Position numbers and translations under genes: made by a program. Of a stretch of DNA of 64,000 bases, positions 16,765-24,939 are shown in pieces. The first letter of the stretch is position 1; each line of letters starts with the position of its first letter. This DNA comes from Roseibium denhamense (GTDB taxonomy: Bacteria; Pseudomonadota; Alphaproteobacteria; Rhizobiales; Stappiaceae), in contig NZ_SMLZ01000108.1 of NCBI RefSeq assembly GCF_009711415.1, positions 125,892 to 189,891 on the forward strand, read 5' to 3'. The notes beneath the pieces are model-generated. The model worked only from the letters and a program-made list of their open reading frames with translations. It ran no database searches and had not been told where the DNA came from.

Positions 16765-17226
16765 TCAATTCTCCACACGGATCGAACCGTCATTTTGAAC
16801 CCGGCCTGAAACAACCAAACCGCTGTCTATGTTGCGCACACGGACGAAACTGCCGGCGCCGCCATTCTGCAGAGCCTCGACCTGCATGATGATGATCAGA
16901 CCCTGCTCTTGGAAGACGAGGCGCGCAGGCTCTCCCCTCTTCACGAGCATCGGTTTGTCGACCGCATTCAGGGGCACCGGTTGCCCCGGCAGCAAAGTGC
17001 GCTTGGCCACCATTCCCGTGATTTGGCCGCGATCTGTCACGACGGCGAATTGGGTCGCGGTGCGGCTTGGAAACCGGCGGTCCACAAGGTCCCGATGATC
17101 GATTTCATCACCGGGATGGATCGTCTGCTTGGGGACGGGAAGATTGATGCTTGCCGCTTTGACAGGCTGCGCCCCAAGCAGAAGGGCTGTCGCAACGAAT
17201 AATGCTTTTGGCAACCAGGCCATCAT
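16765..17226 (-). CDS. flgA: FlgA, P-ring assembly chaperone
   Basis: The start at 17226 (MMAWLPKALFVATALLLGAQ) gives a 153-residue precursor with a signal peptide; a longer frame would run into flgG. The SAF/FlgA domain shows IHPGDEIDHRDLVDRRF, a conserved Thr/Gln region, AKRTLLPGQPVPLNAV and the C-terminal VSGRVQNDGSIRVEN. FlgA helps FlgI polymerise in the periplasm. It lies directly between flgG and flgI, 16 nt and 4 nt away. Two adjacent ATGs (17226 and 17223) cannot be told apart. Confidence 0.9.
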   Translation of the reverse strand: MMAWLPKALFVATALLLGAQPVKAASINLPVPKQTIHPGDEIDHRDLVDRRFPSRTATQFAVVTDRGQITGMVAKRTLLPGQPVPLNAVDKPMLVKRGEPARLVFQEQGLIIIMQVEALQNGGAGSFVRVRNIDSGLVVSGRVQNDGSIRVEN

Positions 17227-17242
17227 CTCACGCCCCCAACTG

Positions 17243-18031
17243 TTACCGGATACCGTTCGTGACCGTACCGGCCATTTCATCGGCGGCTTTCATCACCTTG
17301 GAGTTCATCTCATAGCCGCGCTGGGCAGAGATCAGGGCGGTGATTTCCTTCACCGGATCAACGTTGGATGTCTCCAGATATCCCTGGCGGACTATGCCGA
17401 AACCGGGGTCGCCCGGCACACCCGCGACCGGAACACCAGAAGCCGGTGTTTCGCGGAACAAATTGCCGCCAACGGCCTCAAGACCCACGTCATTTGCGAA
17501 ATTCGCGAGCGTCAGCTGGCCAAGATCACGGGGTTCCAACTCGCCATCAACCTTGGCATAGACTTCGCCGGATTCGTTGATGACGATTTCAATCGTCTCG
17601 TCCGGAACGATAATGGCCGGTTCAACCGCATATCCGTCGATGGTCACCAGGCGTCCGTCCGCGTTCTTGTTGAAGGAGCCCGCCCGTGTGTAAAGCGTAT
17701 CCCCGTCCGGTCCGGTGATTTCAAACCAGCCGCGTCCATCAAGTGCCACGTCAAACTGGTTGCCGGTGTTGTTCAGCGGGCCCTGGACATGAAGCTTGCG
17801 AATGCCGGCGGTGCGGACACCGAGACCGAGTTGGGCGCCTTCCGGAACCGGGTCTTCGCCGCCCCGGTTCGGGACACCCTGCAGCCTTTCGGCCTGATAA
17901 AGAAGGTCCGAGAATTCGGCCTGCGCCCGCTTAAAGGACGTGGTGTTCATGTTTGCGATGTTGTTAGCAACGACTTCAACATTCAGCTGCTGGGCGCTCA
18001 TGCCGGTCGCGGCGATAGCTAGGGCTTTCAT
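17243..18031 (-). CDS. flgG: FlgG, distal rod protein
   Basis: The 262-residue protein carries the rod N-terminal motif [20 protein letters not shown], the central [20 protein letters not shown] segment common to FlgF/FlgG/FlgE, and the C-terminal [20 protein letters not shown]. Length and the SFKRAQAEF insert match FlgG rather than FlgF. It follows fliE by 48 nt in the flgB-flgC-fliE-flgG-flgA-flgI unit. Confidence 0.96.
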   Translation of the reverse strand: MKALAIAATGMSAQQLNVEVVANNIANMNTTSFKRAQAEFSDLLYQAERLQGVPNRGGEDPVPEGAQLGLGVRTAGIRKLHVQGPLNNTGNQFDVALDGRGWFEITGPDGDTLYTRAGSFNKNADGRLVTIDGYAVEPAIIVPDETIEIVINESGEVYAKVDGELEPRDLGQLTLANFANDVGLEAVGGNLFRETPASGVPVAGVPGDPGFGIVRQGYLETSNVDPVKEITALISAQRGYEMNSKVMKAADEMAGTVTNGIR

Positions 18032-18079
18032 CTCGGTCTCCTGATTGGTCCGGGCGTGAAATCAGATCGGGCAAGGGGC

Positions 18080-18415
18080 CTAGATCGTCATCCGGCTGAT
18101 TTCCTGATAAGCGGTCACCACCTTGTCGCGGATGGCAATCGCGGTCTGAAGCGTCTGTTCCGCAGACATCACCGCCTCAACCACCTGCTGGACGGATGCT
18201 TGTCCATCGACACCAGCGATTGATGTTGCTTCACCCTGCTTGATCCGGTCGATCGCACTTTGTGATACTTCCGCCATCGCATCGGAAAAGCTGACTTGCG
18301 CCGCCGCCTCTGTCCCGTTCAGGTCCGGGGTTCCGGCCGAGTAACGGGTGGTGGAAGTGGATTTCAAAATCCCATCGGTCGAAGACGCAGACAGCGCCGA
18401 AATCTCGTTGATCAT
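18080..18415 (-). CDS. fliE: FliE, rod-MS ring junction protein
   Basis: The 111-residue protein is exported by the flagellar type III system. The C-terminal half carries the family pattern VSFSDAMAEVSQSAIDRIKQGE and AVMSAEQTLQTAIAIRDKVV, and it ends AYQEISRMTI, typical of FliE (AYqEIMrMqI). It is placed 2 nt after flgC, the usual flgB-flgC-fliE order. Confidence 0.95.
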   Translation of the reverse strand: MINEISALSASSTDGILKSTSTTRYSAGTPDLNGTEAAAQVSFSDAMAEVSQSAIDRIKQGEATSIAGVDGQASVQQVVEAVMSAEQTLQTAIAIRDKVVTAYQEISRMTI

Positions 18416-18417
18416 GA

Positions 18418-18831
18418 TTACTGCCTCAGAAGATCGATGTTGCGCATGACCATCTCGCGGGCCTGCGTCATGACTTTTAGGTTGGCTTCGTAGGAACGAT
18501 TGGTCTCGCGCATATCCGCCAGTTCGATGAGCGTGTTGACGTTCGGCATCTTCACATAGCCATCAACATCGGCGGCCGGATGCCCTGGATCGTATTCGAC
18601 TGTGAACGCCGCCTTGTCCTCGCCGATCCCCTTTACGGACACTAGGTTGGCCTGATGGGCCCGGCTGAACTCGCTTTCAAAGGTGATGGTCTTGCGCTTG
18701 TAGGGGTCATCTCCGGCGGCTTCACCGGTGGACCGCGCGTTGGCGAGGTTTTCCGACACGACGCGCAGCCGTTCGGACTGGGCCTGAAGGCCTGAGGCCG
18801 AAATCTTGAGGGTTGCTGCTAACGGATCCAT
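18418..18831 (-). CDS. flgC: FlgC, proximal rod protein
   Basis: The 137-residue rod subunit starts [20 protein letters not shown] and has the [18 protein letters not shown] motif and the C-terminal [20 protein letters not shown] pattern. Length is normal. It follows flgB by 19 nt and precedes fliE by 2 nt. Confidence 0.96.
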   Translation of the reverse strand: MDPLAATLKISASGLQAQSERLRVVSENLANARSTGEAAGDDPYKRKTITFESEFSRAHQANLVSVKGIGEDKAAFTVEYDPGHPAADVDGYVKMPNVNTLIELADMRETNRSYEANLKVMTQAREMVMRNIDLLRQ

Positions 18832-18850
18832 GGGACGGTTTCCCTTATTG

Positions 18851-19231
18851 TCACGGTTTGACGGAGGCCAAGTACATCTTGTGGAACGACTTGATGATGC
18901 TCGCGTTCAGAGCATGATCGCGGGCGACCTCGCCGGATTTCACAAGTTCCTGCTCAAGGCTGACGGAGTTGCCGGAATGGGTCACGGTCCAGCTGTCGGA
19001 CTTTTCGACCTCGGATTGCCTGGCAACTTCAGTCTGCTGGCCAAGGTGAGAGCCATGGGTAGCGGTCATGGCCAAATTGGTCTTGCTGATGACCGAAACA
19101 AACGGCTCGACATCTTTTGCGCGGAAAGCAGGCGTGTTGGAGTTCGCGATGTTTTCAGCGATTGCCGCCTGGCGCACAGAGAGCCATTCGTTGTTACTCG
19201 ATACAAGTTTGTTCAGGAACACAGGTTCCAT
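18851..19231 (-). CDS. flgB: FlgB, proximal rod protein
   Basis: The 126-residue rod subunit has the motif [20 protein letters not shown] and RAKDVEPF near its N-terminus, and a C-terminal helix ([15 protein letters not shown]). It is the first gene of the rod operon. An AGGAGG ribosome site is directly upstream, and the shared flagellar promoter element lies 49 bp from the ATG. Confidence 0.95.
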   Translation of the reverse strand: MEPVFLNKLVSSNNEWLSVRQAAIAENIANSNTPAFRAKDVEPFVSVISKTNLAMTATHGSHLGQQTEVARQSEVEKSDSWTVTHSGNSVSLEQELVKSGEVARDHALNASIIKSFHKMYLASVKP

Positions 19232-19279
19232 CGAAAACCTCCTGTCAGCTAGGGTCGCCCAACTTTCTAGTGGTCCAAG

Positions 19280-19294
19280 CTTGTCCGAGGCTGT
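19280..19294 (-). promoter_or_regulatory. shared flagellar promoter element upstream of flgB
   Basis: Reads ACAGCCTCGGACAAG in the direction of transcription, 49 bp before flgB. It is the most divergent copy in the GCGC part but matches fully in ACAGCCTC and CAAG. The remainder of the 300-bp divergent gap (19295-19532) shows no gene; it must also hold the promoter of the plus-strand gene. Confidence 0.55.
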
Positions 19295-19532
19295 TCAGGA
19301 TCGAGGCCGGACGTTGGGAGCATTGGGCGCTTTATAAAAGGCGCCCTAGCATGCGCGATCACTGCACAATCGATCCGCTTTCGGCGGCAAACCCGGTCCG
19401 ATTCCCCCCCCCTGATCTGGACGACGCAAGGTCCACACAACCTTCACAGTGCATTCATTAATCGACGTGCCGCCGGCCTGGTTCCGGCTGCTCCCGCGTC
19501 TTTGATCAAGACGAGCCTCACCGGAGACCGGA

Positions 19533-20060
19533 ATGAAACAGCCGCTGCGTACGAGTTCTCTATCAAACCGCACGCACGCGGAAACAGATCCTGGCCTGGC
19601 CTCATCAATACGGTGGTCCCGCGCTATGGCATTTTGCTTGATTTCGGGCGCCGCGCTTTTTCATGCAAGCAGCGCGTCCGCTCAGCCCATCGATTGCGCA
19701 GCCTATGCAACAGCTTATGCGAACCAGCACATAGATCCGGATCCAACGGATCTGCCCATGGTCGACAATGCCATGCGCGGTGCCGTTGCCGGGGGCGCAT
19801 GGGCCGGGGAAAGCGGCGCCCGGCGTGGCGCAATCGCAGGCGGTGCCCTATCTGTTTTAGATGATCTCGGCAGTTATCCCGCAGGCTGGCGCGGCTTGTA
19901 CGACATGGCTTACCGGCTCTGCCGACAGGAGCAGTCACCGGTCACCCACCGCCCGTCAACGCTGGGAGATCCGAGCCATATGCCGGGCCGGGCATTTGAC
20001 CGCCATACGGCACCGGCAATGCCGCCGCTGCAACTTGCGCCGCCAAGGCCAAACCAATGA
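19533..20060 (+). CDS. exported glycine-rich protein of unknown function
   Basis: I do not recognise a named family. The 175-residue frame has a GGAG ribosome site 9 nt before the ATG at 19533; an alternative ATG at 19626 would give a conventional short signal peptide (MAFCLISGAALFHASSASA). After the signal, cysteines occur at the start (DCAAYATAY) and later (RLCRQE). A run of small residues (MRGAVAGGAWAGESGARRGA and IAGGALSVL) resembles a glycine-zipper segment that may insert in or associate with membranes. The C-terminus is Pro-rich. It lies divergent to the flgB unit and 7 nt before a PilZ gene, so the two are probably co-transcribed. Confidence 0.6.
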   Translation: MKQPLRTSSLSNRTHAETDPGLASSIRWSRAMAFCLISGAALFHASSASAQPIDCAAYATAYANQHIDPDPTDLPMVDNAMRGAVAGGAWAGESGARRGAIAGGALSVLDDLGSYPAGWRGLYDMAYRLCRQEQSPVTHRPSTLGDPSHMPGRAFDRHTAPAMPPLQLAPPRPNQ

Positions 20061-20067
20061 GGACATG

Positions 20068-20436
20068 ATGTTTTCATTTATCAAATCAAAGCAAACCGAG
20101 TTCACCCAGGCCGTTCAAAGGCGCATCCATCCCCGCCAGCGCACACGCTTGCGTCCGGCGAAACTTGCCAACCTTAACAACGAGTTCATCTGCGACTGCT
20201 CCATCCGGGACATTTCTGATGGCGGGCTTCGAATCCTGTTAAACCAAGATACCGACCTGCCGAACGAGTTCTACGTATTCGATGTAGTTCATCGCAACGT
20301 TTCGGAAGTCGAACTGTGCTGGCGCAAGGAGCTGGATGCCGGCGTTCAATTCGTGGTCCCGCCCGCGAACATCCGCCACTTCAGCAATACGGGCCTTCAG
20401 CGTCTTGCCCAGCGCCTTTATGCAATGGACGATTAA
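20068..20436 (+). CDS. PilZ-domain protein, putative cyclic-di-GMP receptor
   Basis: The 122-residue protein has the two PilZ motifs: an Arg-rich R-H-P-R-Q-R-T-R segment (about residues 18-26, RxxxR type) and DISDGGLRILL (about 49-59, [D/N]-x-S-x-x-G type). Cyclic-di-GMP would bind between them. A single-domain PilZ protein next to a flagellar cluster suggests control of motility, which is inference. Two ATGs are possible (20065, 20068); the GAGG at 20059-20062 favours 20068. A longer frame to 19861 overlaps the upstream gene and is not used. Confidence 0.8.
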   Translation: MFSFIKSKQTEFTQAVQRRIHPRQRTRLRPAKLANLNNEFICDCSIRDISDGGLRILLNQDTDLPNEFYVFDVVHRNVSEVELCWRKELDAGVQFVVPPANIRHFSNTGLQRLAQRLYAMDD

Positions 20437-20456
20437 AGCGCCGGTCTGAAGGCGCT
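20437..20456 (-). terminator. weak bidirectional hairpin between PilZ gene and hydrolase gene
   Basis: A 6-bp stem AGCGCC/GGCGCT with an 8-nt loop lies in the 34-bp convergent gap. On the minus strand it is followed by TTTAAT. The stem is short, so termination is only plausible. Confidence 0.4.
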
Positions 20457-20470
20457 CTCATTGGACATGT

Positions 20471-21280
20471 TTAGTCGCCGATCAGCGCGGCCATAAGCTC
20501 GCTGCTGGGGTCCTTGAGCCCATCAATGACGTTGAAATGATGCTTTCCGGCCTCTTTGTGAAACGCAACCGTGGGCCAAGCCTTCGCAAGCACTTGCGAT
20601 TGGCGCAGGAATTCCGGCCGCTCATCGCTGCCCACCCAGGCAACAACCCGGCAGTCATGGGAAGGTCTTAAAAGCGCCGGGCTCTCTGCAATCGCATCCG
20701 ATTCGCTCATTGCGAACGCGTCATTCATCTTCGTGTTCAAAAGCGGCCGCAGATCGTGCAGTCCGCTGATGGAAACAACCGCTTCAATCCGGCTCCGGAT
20801 CTCGTCTGAAAGCGGTGACCCCTCGCAAATCATCCGTGTCACCAGATGGCCGCCCGCTGAATGGCCAGCAAGGTGAATGGGCCCCTCCACCCTTTCCGCA
20901 GCCTTTTGAATGGCCGCGCCGATCTGACAGGTGATATCGGAAATCCTGACTTGGGGCGCCAGATCATATCCTGGAAGACAGACCGACCAGCCTTTGCCCA
21001 GCGCTCCAGTAGCAAAGTGCGACCAATCGGATTTGCCAAACCGCAGCCAATAGCCGCCATGCACAAACACGACCAAACCCTTCGGGCGCTGCTCAGGATG
21101 GAACATGTCAAGACGCTGGCGGTCACTCGGCCCATAGTGGATGTCGAGGTCTTTCTTGATCCAGCTGGTACGGAACGCCTCTGCTTCTTTCGGCCATGTT
21201 GCGACAAAGGCATCCGCGCCTTCTATGTGGTCCGCGTTGGCATAGGCATCATCCCAGTCTGTGATCGCAGGCGCGTTCAT
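20471..21280 (-). CDS. alpha/beta hydrolase, kynurenine-formamidase-like
   Basis: The start at 21280 (MNAPAITDWDDAYANADHIE) is preceded by an AAGGGA-type ribosome site and gives 269 residues. Signatures are the oxyanion-hole HGGYW (about residue 75), the nucleophile elbow GHSAGG (Ser about 141), an Asp in the AWVGSDERPEF region, and a late His (KHHFNVID). The HGGYW plus GHSAGG pattern matches arylformamidase/esterase relatives. Substrate is unknown. It is divergent from an acyl-adenylating enzyme (155-bp gap), which hints at a shared pathway, but nothing tryptophan-related is nearby. Confidence 0.75.
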   Translation of the reverse strand: MNAPAITDWDDAYANADHIEGADAFVATWPKEAEAFRTSWIKKDLDIHYGPSDRQRLDMFHPEQRPKGLVVFVHGGYWLRFGKSDWSHFATGALGKGWSVCLPGYDLAPQVRISDITCQIGAAIQKAAERVEGPIHLAGHSAGGHLVTRMICEGSPLSDEIRSRIEAVVSISGLHDLRPLLNTKMNDAFAMSESDAIAESPALLRPSHDCRVVAWVGSDERPEFLRQSQVLAKAWPTVAFHKEAGKHHFNVIDGLKDPSSELMAALIGD

Positions 21281-21434
21281 TTTCCATCCCTTTTGTTGTT
21301 TGACATGGCGCGGACATTGGCATGATTTGCAGGCGATTGGGAGATCCCCGTTGCCGCGTAATTGCCTTGTCAAATCAGAGCCTGCCGTCCTACCTTTTGG
21401 CAAAACAAGTCACGGGTAAGGAAACCGCATCACC

Positions 21435-23012
21435 ATGCAGCGCCGATCAAACCGCGTCGCCAATCTGGCGCATTTTCTGACGAAGAATGCGGCCCGCTGG
21501 CCACAAAGGCCGGCCATCCATTGGGGCGATGCGACATGGTCCTGGAAAGACCTGGATGAACGCGTATCGGCATTTGCCAACGCGCTGGCAGCTGATTTTG
21601 GCATCGGCAAGGGAGACCGGGTGCTTGTTCAGGCGCAAAATTCCAACCAGATGATCGAAGTCATGCTGGCTGCGTTCCGTTTGGGGGCAGTCTGGGTGCC
21701 CTGCAATTTCCGCCAAGCCCCCGGCGAAACAGCATATGCGTCGGAAAAGGCCAACGCGGAGATCCTTGTCTGCGACAGCGCCTTTGCCGATCAGGCAGCG
21801 GCGGTCAGAGCGGCCCGCCCGGACATGTCCGGGATCGTCACGATTGGCGAAAGTGCTTTCGGCACATCCTACGAAGACCTGATCCGCAGGCATATGGGGC
21901 GCAGTGTTGCCAATGCTCCGGTCGATCATACCGATCCTTGCTGGCTGTTTTTCACCTCCGGGTCGACCGGCCGGCCGAAAGCTGTGGTGCTCACCCACGG
22001 CCAGATCGGGTTTGTCGCCGTCAACTACATGAACGACCTGCTGCCTGGAACCAGTGAGCAAGATGCGTCGCTGGTGATTGCGCCTTTGTCGCATGGCGCC
22101 GGACTGCAGCTGATCGCCCAGCTGTCCTGCGGGGCCGCCCACGTCCTGATGCCGGACGGCGGATTTTCACCGGCAGAAGCCTTCCGTCTGTTCGAGAAAT
22201 ACAAGGTGAGCAACCTCTTCACAGTGCCAACGATCGTAAAAAGGCTTGTCGAAGACCCTTCGGCCGACAGGTTCGATCATTCCAGCCTGCGTCATGTGAT
22301 CTACGCCGGCGCACCGATGTACCGGGAAGATCAGAAGCTGGCGCTCCAAAAACTGGGACCGGTGCTGGTCCAGTATTACGGGCTTGGCGAAGTCACCGGG
22401 AACATAACGGTTCACAGGGCCTGTGATCACTCGGTTGAAGATGGACCGGCCGCCAAAGTGGGCACTTGCGGCACGGAGCGGACCGGGATCGAGGTGTCCA
22501 TTCAGGACGATGATGGAACGATCTTGCCCCCGCATGAAACCGGCGAGGTCTGCGTGATCGGGTCGGCGGTGTGTTCCGGTTATCTGGACGATGAAGACGC
22601 CAATGCCAAATCCTTCCGCAACGGCTGGTTCCGGACCGGCGATATCGGCCACATGGATGAAGAGCGGTTTCTCTATCTCACAGGGCGTGCCTCGGACATG
22701 TATATCTCCGGCGGATCAAATGTGTATCCGAAGGAAGTGGAAGAGGTTCTTTTGACCCATCCGGCCGTCTCAGAAGTCGCCATTATCGGCATTCCGGACC
22801 CGCAATGGGGCGAAGTTGGATTGGCCGTCTGTGTCCCGGCCACTGGCGAAACTGCGGATGCGGCCGAGTTGTCGGACTTTCTGTCCGGCAAGGTGTCCCG
22901 CTACAAGATGCCCGCGCGGTATCTCTTTATCGACGAAATGCCGACCAGTGCCTATGGCAAGATCACCAAGAAGCTGGTTCGCGAAACGCTAGAGGCCAAA
23001 GGGCTTCTATGA
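21435..23012 (+). CDS. AMP-dependent acyl-CoA synthetase / adenylate-forming ligase
   Basis: The 525-residue enzyme has all core motifs of the ANL superfamily: the P-loop-like FFTSGSTGRPKAVVLTHG (about residues 174-191), YYGLGEVTGN (about 314-323), WFRTGDIGHMDEERFLYLTG (about 398-417), SGGSNVYPKEVEE, and the C-terminal catalytic Lys in YGKITKKL. It should activate a carboxylic acid with ATP and transfer it to CoA. The Tyr-Gly-Leu-Gly-Glu version of A5 is slightly unusual (Y-G-x-T/S-E is common). Specificity cannot be read. The stop overlaps the next gene by 4 nt (ATGA), so the two proteins are made together. Confidence 0.9.
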   Translation: MQRRSNRVANLAHFLTKNAARWPQRPAIHWGDATWSWKDLDERVSAFANALAADFGIGKGDRVLVQAQNSNQMIEVMLAAFRLGAVWVPCNFRQAPGETAYASEKANAEILVCDSAFADQAAAVRAARPDMSGIVTIGESAFGTSYEDLIRRHMGRSVANAPVDHTDPCWLFFTSGSTGRPKAVVLTHGQIGFVAVNYMNDLLPGTSEQDASLVIAPLSHGAGLQLIAQLSCGAAHVLMPDGGFSPAEAFRLFEKYKVSNLFTVPTIVKRLVEDPSADRFDHSSLRHVIYAGAPMYREDQKLALQKLGPVLVQYYGLGEVTGNITVHRACDHSVEDGPAAKVGTCGTERTGIEVSIQDDDGTILPPHETGEVCVIGSAVCSGYLDDEDANAKSFRNGWFRTGDIGHMDEERFLYLTGRASDMYISGGSNVYPKEVEEVLLTHPAVSEVAIIGIPDPQWGEVGLAVCVPATGETADAAELSDFLSGKVSRYKMPARYLFIDEMPTSAYGKITKKLVRETLEAKGLL

Positions 23013-23884
23013 GACGTCCAGCGCCGCAAAACCTGGAGCAGATCCGCCATCCCGGACCAAGGGCTGACAACCGGACACCTTTCGCACTCTGTCATGCAAC
23101 ATCCTGCAAGATCGCTCTTCCGGGCAAGCAACCGCTACTACAAGAAATTGGAACATGGGCGGAAACCCATGAATACACATCTGCAGTGCTGGACCTCTCC
23201 GAGACGGTCCTCGGCGCCTTTTCCTATGTCATGCCGGATTGCCCGGTAGATGACCGCCATGCTGCCTGGTACAGCGACATCCACCAATGTGACGGCGCAC
23301 GTCTAAAAGAAGCCGTGGCCATTATCGGGTGGAAGGATGGCAGTTGGTTTGCCCATCTTCACGCCTATTGGACAAATGCCACTTCACAGTGCTTCGGGCA
23401 TTTGCTGCCCGAGACTCTAATGCTGGATGCACCGTTTGAAGGCAGCGGATACGGTCTCAAAGGGGCGCGCTTCGAGGTTGCTCCCGATCCGGAAACGGAG
23501 TTCTCTCTGTTCCGGGTCAAAGAAGACAGCACCTATCCATTGCCGGCCAGCCCGAATGCGCTGATCACGACGCTGGCGCCGTTTGAAGACATCACGGAAG
23601 GTGTCCGGCATCTCTGCTCCGCGTTCGTGGTACCCTCCGCCCATGTCGCCGGGCTCGGCAGCCTCGCAGGCGCCCGGTTTCTGGATGGTCCACCGATGAC
23701 GGGGCTTATTTCGGAAATCCTGCTGAGGCCCGGCCAGTGCAGGGTCACTGATGACACTGACCGTCTGGTCGTCCGCGGCATCGATCTGACCGGGACACAT
23801 GTTCAAGGAACACTTGCCGCCGGTGACGCACCGACTTTGATCACGAATGAGCTGCTGTTGGTGTCAGATACAAAGATACCTTGA
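23009..23884 (+). CDS. protein with two PPC/DUF296-like halves
   Basis: Starting at the coupled ATG at 23009 the protein has 291 residues. The first half ends with KDGSWFAHLHAYWTN then FGHLLPETLMLD, matching the His-x-His and G-H-L signature of PPC (DUF296) domains. The second half (from about residue 190) has an EDITEGVRHLCSAFVVPSAH segment, similar to the domain's helix, then GTHVQGTL and ITNELLLV, a degenerate copy that has lost some His residues. PPC proteins form trimers and bind metal or nucleotides; their role in bacteria is poorly known. Coupling to the adenylating enzyme is the strongest functional hint. The stop TGA abuts the stop of the convergent downstream gene. Confidence 0.6.
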   Translation: MRRPAPQNLEQIRHPGPRADNRTPFALCHATSCKIALPGKQPLLQEIGTWAETHEYTSAVLDLSETVLGAFSYVMPDCPVDDRHAAWYSDIHQCDGARLKEAVAIIGWKDGSWFAHLHAYWTNATSQCFGHLLPETLMLDAPFEGSGYGLKGARFEVAPDPETEFSLFRVKEDSTYPLPASPNALITTLAPFEDITEGVRHLCSAFVVPSAHVAGLGSLAGARFLDGPPMTGLISEILLRPGQCRVTDDTDRLVVRGIDLTGTHVQGTLAAGDAPTLITNELLLVSDTKIP

Positions 23885-24913
23885 TCACCGCACGCCCCAG
23901 GTATCGCCAAGCTTGTAGCCTTCCGGCCAGGGGTCGTCCGGATCCAGCATGTGCTGATGCGTACCGGTTACCCAGCCCCGCCCGCCAATCTCCGGAACAA
24001 TCGCCGGCTGATCGCCAACAGTTTCCGTCCTAACGATCCTGCCGGTGAAGCGGGATCCAATGATGGATTCGGCCTCAAAGGTTTCGCCAACCTGCATCTG
24101 CCCTTTTGCCGCCATCAGCGCCATGCGCGCGGACACAGCTGTGCCCGTCGGAGACCGGTCAATTTTCCCTGGTTGGATGGCGACCGCCGACCGACCGGCC
24201 CATCCTTGCTCCGTTCGTGTCATCGGACCGCAAAACGCACAAAAGGAAATGTGTGTCCAATCCGTATTGACCGGGTGCCGGAACCCGATCTGCTCATTCG
24301 CCGCATCCGTTATGCGCACGCCAAGGCGCGCAAGATCAGCTGCCTCTTTGGTCTCAATCGCAAATCCCAGGGCCGCAGCATCCACCACCACAAAACTGTC
24401 ACCGCCATAGGCCGTATCGACACGGATGGTCCCGATGCCCTCGACTTCCAGAGGAACATCGAGCCGGTCGGCAAAGCTGGGCAGGTTCTGAACGAACACG
24501 CGCTCCGCTTTTCCATTGCGGCAGTTCACCCGCACCCGCACCAGACCACCCGGCGCTTCCAAGACCAGGTTCGTGACCGGTTCGTGCATGGGAAGAATGC
24601 CGCTGTCCAGCAACACGGTCGCCACACAAATCGAGTTCGAGCCGGACATGGGCGGTGTGTCTTCCGGTTCCATGATGATGAATGCGGCATCAGCGTCCGG
24701 GTGCTTGGGCGGAACCAAGAGGTTCACATGCCGGAAAACGCCGCCACGCGGCTCGTTCAGGACAAAATTGCGCACGCTTTTATCGCGCGCGATGTGAGTG
24801 CGTTGTTCCCACAGCGTTGCGCCGGGCGGCGGCGCAACGCCGCCGACGATAACATCACCGACCTCGCCTTCGGCATGACAGGAGACAACATGAATGACCT
24901 TGGTACTGCGCAT
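23885..24913 (-). CDS. proline racemase family enzyme, trans-3-hydroxyproline dehydratase-like, Ser/Thr active site
   Basis: The ATG at 24913 gives 342 residues of the proline racemase fold. The two catalytic positions are seen as PMSGSNSI (Ser where proline racemase has Cys in M-C-G-H) and DRSPTGTA (Thr where Cys is in D-R-S-P-C-G-T). Known pairs in the family are Cys/Cys (racemase, epimerase), Ser/Cys and Cys/Thr (trans-3-hydroxy-L-proline dehydratase), so the loss of both Cys is notable. Thr at the second position points to dehydratase rather than epimerase chemistry, if active. It is the last gene of the hydroxyproline operon, 26 nt after the dehydrogenase. Conserved [12 protein letters not shown] and QPGKIDRS confirm the family. 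Confidence 0.75.
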   Translation of the reverse strand: MRSTKVIHVVSCHAEGEVGDVIVGGVAPPPGATLWEQRTHIARDKSVRNFVLNEPRGGVFRHVNLLVPPKHPDADAAFIIMEPEDTPPMSGSNSICVATVLLDSGILPMHEPVTNLVLEAPGGLVRVRVNCRNGKAERVFVQNLPSFADRLDVPLEVEGIGTIRVDTAYGGDSFVVVDAAALGFAIETKEAADLARLGVRITDAANEQIGFRHPVNTDWTHISFCAFCGPMTRTEQGWAGRSAVAIQPGKIDRSPTGTAVSARMALMAAKGQMQVGETFEAESIIGSRFTGRIVRTETVGDQPAIVPEIGGRGWVTGTHQHMLDPDDPWPEGYKLGDTWGVR

Positions 24914-24939
24914 TTGCTCCTCACACGCTTGGCGCCACT

